From a virus, in IMG/VR virus record IMGVR_UViG_3300034060_001466, positions 186,001-250,000 of that record: a DNA stretch of 64,000 nucleotides. One strand, given 5' to 3'. Below the pieces are notes generated by a model. That model made no database searches. It had not been told where the DNA came from and worked only from the letters and a program-made list of their open reading frames with translations. Positions within the stretch are counted from its first letter, which is position 1; every line of letters begins with the position of its first letter. Below, piece after piece: positions 61,930 through 64,000 of the stretch. A program made the position numbers and the translations under genes.

Positions 61930-61958
61930 CTAGTACAAAATAAAAATAGACATAGTTA

Positions 61959-63578
61959 ATGAAACATTCAATTATTAAAGGCTACTCTAGCTGGTTAAAC
62001 GAAAACTTGTTAATCGCAGAAGCTGAAGGAACTGATATTGGTGCTCTTTACAAAGCTGGCGATCGTGCAGGTTTAGTAAATGCAGCAATGGCAGCAGACT
62101 CTGCTGAAATAAAAGCTCACCCAGCTTACGAATCTGTAATGCAATGGTGGAAAAACGGAGAGGGCGACCTCAACTTATTCAAATCGCTTCTTAAAAAGAG
62201 TTCATCTGCTAAAACTGACAGATTACGTTCCCTAAAATCGATATATTACTGGACAGGCGGCGGTACGGTTAAGGGTGCAGCTCCTAGAGCAGATATGTTT
62301 TATAAAGTAGCAGATTCAATTATTGCAAACGGTGCAAAGGCTGGGGTAACTCCAGAAAAGCTAGCTCAACTTAAACAAGCGGTTGACTTATTAAAGACTG
62401 CAAAGACTGAAGGTTTCGAATTAAGAACATCAGCTCTATTCGGTTCAATTATACCAGGTGCTCTAACTGATGGAGTATTCGATACTGGCGGTAAAAAAAT
62501 TGATGTGATTGCTGAACTAGCCAAGCCTCAGGTCATGGATACTCTTAAGAAAGCACTAACTGCTTACCGATTAAATACTAATGCAAGCAAGGAATTAATG
62601 GTAGATCCTTTAACTTCTGCTAAATTCCTGATTGCACAGAGAACCAATAAAGCAACAGTCAGTCAATACTGGATAGCCTCAATGTCGTTAAGCGATACTG
62701 AAAAGAAGTCTATGCTAGATAACTTTAAAGCAAAAGCTGAAGCGTATGCTGCTCGTAAAAAGGATCCTAATGTAACTTTCGATAAAGCAATTTTAGTTGC
62801 TACGAATTTATACATTGCACCAAAGAACGAAAAAATTACAGTTGTCGCTGGAACACCAGCTGCACCAGCTGCCCCAGTTGTTCAGGCTTTTTCATATCCT
62901 GAAAGTGCAAACGGTAACGCTAAGAGCCCAGCTTTCCAAAAGGGTTTACAGTTATTTCCAGATGATGGAGTGACTATTCAACCTACTGCTCAAGCTGAAT
63001 TAGCCGCAACTGTTAAATCTGCAGTAGATGCAGTTAAAGCAGCCGGCGGTACAATTACAGCTGTTTCAACTTGGGGTTATGCAAGTACTTCACAAGTAGG
63101 AACGACTTACAAGTCAGCTGATAAAACCTCAAAGAAGGAAAATAACGTTGCGTTAGCAAACGATAGACTTGCGTCTATTAATAGCGCGCTAGCTGCCGCT
63201 CTTACTGAAAACGGAATAACTATTGCACCAACCGTTGATGCTAAAAATTTAGCTGAACCGAATAGAGGTCCTGACTGGACTGATAAAGATAAAACTGATG
63301 CTAAGTGGGGTAAACCTGGAGCAAGAACTCCAGAGTACCAAGCAACTTACGGACCATGGAGATATGCAGTTGCGTTCTTCCAGTTAACGTATACAATCAC
63401 ATCAACCGAACCTACTCCAGTTAAGTCAACTGCAACTCCTAGTGGAGAATGGAACTCAGTAATTACATGGTCTGATGAATCATTCCAAATTGAGTTACCT
63501 AGAATTCAATTCGGAACCGCTTTACCTAAAGTACCAATGTATAAAGGTGGAAGCTCTACTGCATGCCCGATATTTTAA
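61959..63578 (+). CDS. Head-tagged OmpA-like protein, paralogue
   Basis: 539 residues. Tag MKHSIIKGYSSWLNENLLIA, matching the 60045 protein (IKGYSxWLNENL). A helical N-terminal half, an Ala/Pro linker (AGTPAAPAAPVVQ at about 290) and a C-terminal OmpA-like region (VSTWGYASTSQVGTTYK, NVALANDRLASINSALA, then GPWRYAVAFFQLTYTI). Ends with a Cys-containing tail (SSTACPIF). Likely acts with its paralogue. Confidence 0.65.
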   Translation: MKHSIIKGYSSWLNENLLIAEAEGTDIGALYKAGDRAGLVNAAMAADSAEIKAHPAYESVMQWWKNGEGDLNLFKSLLKKSSSAKTDRLRSLKSIYYWTGGGTVKGAAPRADMFYKVADSIIANGAKAGVTPEKLAQLKQAVDLLKTAKTEGFELRTSALFGSIIPGALTDGVFDTGGKKIDVIAELAKPQVMDTLKKALTAYRLNTNASKELMVDPLTSAKFLIAQRTNKATVSQYWIASMSLSDTEKKSMLDNFKAKAEAYAARKKDPNVTFDKAILVATNLYIAPKNEKITVVAGTPAAPAAPVVQAFSYPESANGNAKSPAFQKGLQLFPDDGVTIQPTAQAELAATVKSAVDAVKAAGGTITAVSTWGYASTSQVGTTYKSADKTSKKENNVALANDRLASINSALAAALTENGITIAPTVDAKNLAEPNRGPDWTDKDKTDAKWGKPGARTPEYQATYGPWRYAVAFFQLTYTITSTEPTPVKSTATPSGEWNSVITWSDESFQIELPRIQFGTALPKVPMYKGGSSTACPIF

Positions 63579-63593
63579 TACTAATTTACACCA

Positions 63594-63624
63594 GAAAAAA
63601 GCCGAACCTAGTTCGGCTTTTTTG
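63594..63624. terminator. Bidirectional terminator at the right end
   Basis: AAAAGCCGAAC/GTTCGGCTTTT stem with a CTA loop between convergent genes. Confidence 0.85.
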
Positions 63625-64000
63625 TTATAGCTTAACCGCAAACAGACAGTTTGCGTATGCTGAGAATCGGTTCTTTTGAGTATCATAGCCGCCGTTTATA
63701 TCGAATGCTGCTACTGTTACTTTTGGGTCGAGCAGCGCTGCATTATGACTAGCTGATTTAACCCATTCGTTGAATATTATAATAACGGTTGATTTATCAA
63801 CGTTAACCGATTTTAGTGAGTTATAATTACTGCTGATTTTATAATGAGCACCGACATTTTCTCTGAAACTATATCGTGAAAAGTGTTTCTTCCAGTCCTG
63901 ATCAAATTTTTCAATTCGGGTAAGAGGGCCGGTGTAGTAAATTCCATCTGGAGTTAATGGATATTCGTAGTGCTCCAATGTGTCAGCACGTATCATCCAA
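63625..64000 (-). CDS. CAP-domain-like protein, possibly continuing past the edge
   Basis: At least 123 residues; an ATG lies at 63996, but the frame may extend beyond the window. The FNEWVKSASHNAALLDPKVT block and the ANCLFAVKL end resemble the C-terminal part of CAP domains, as in 61370. The true start, and any signal peptide, is outside the window or unproven. Confidence 0.5.
   Translation of the reverse strand, partial: WMIRADTLEHYEYPLTPDGIYYTGPLTRIEKFDQDWKKHFSRYSFRENVGAHYKISSNYNSLKSVNVDKSTVIIIFNEWVKSASHNAALLDPKVTVAAFDINGGYDTQKNRFSAYANCLFAVKL

Overview
The window looks like part of a large T4-like bacteriophage genome whose host is a member of the Bacteroidetes. Phage signs are a dense run of tRNA genes, a split T4-type DNA topoisomerase (gp39-like and gp52-like), a tail-collar protein, endolysins, a T4-style late promoter (ATAAATAA) close upstream of late genes, and many late proteins that start with the same short tag as the T4 internal head proteins. 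Host signs are A/T-rich leaders without clear Shine-Dalgarno sites, a repeated promoter whose -7 box is TATATTTG, a predicted type IX secretion (T9SS) C-terminal sorting domain, and several exported or lipoprotein genes of Bacteroidetes character.

Layout: 0-2.5 kb holds a ClpP-like protease (cut by the edge), an adhesin-like protein and a frame-broken gene with an acidic tail. 2.5-5.5 kb is a minus-strand cluster of 18 canonical tRNAs plus one tRNA-like RNA, with structured spacers. 5.5-10.7 kb (minus) holds two tagged head proteins and small genes (phosphoesterase, thioredoxin, lipoproteins, a metallopeptidase). 10.7-20.5 kb (plus) is a lysis and envelope module: two cell-wall enzymes, holin- and spanin-like membrane proteins, and a set of exported proteins (a cohesin/dockerin-like T9SS cargo, a CsgG-like protein, two beta-barrels, a secreted HExxH-type protein). 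20.5-30.9 kb (minus) holds both topoisomerase subunits with metabolic and envelope genes between them (SulP transporter, LpxH-like hydrolase, glycosyltransferase, thioesterase). 30.9-41.1 kb (minus) is dominated by tagged proteins (one a T4-type lysozyme), with SmpB, an ECF-like sigma factor and RNase HI. 41-45.7 kb holds small membrane genes, three more tRNA-like RNAs and a GC-rich island with an IS607-like recombinase. 45.7-57.7 kb (mostly minus) is an early-type region of small genes, two sigma-70-like factors and a RecA-like ATPase, separated by a repeated intergenic promoter cassette. 57.7-60 kb is a second GC-rich island with direct repeats. 60-64 kb has two large tagged OmpA-like proteins and two CAP-domain proteins.

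How it may work together (inference): three sigma-like factors match three visible promoter classes (TATATTTG early, AGTATAAT middle, ATAAATAA late). Late genes feed the head with at least 15 tagged proteins that could be injected with the DNA, including a lysozyme, a 2H phosphoesterase and a nucleotidyltransferase. The plus-strand module would act on the host envelope. SmpB together with five tRNA-like RNAs that have a normal acceptor and T arm but no readable anticodon arm is the most unexpected RNA feature. Two genes (1625-2049 and 52302-52745) are readable only if single-base frame changes are allowed, which may be assembly errors or real.
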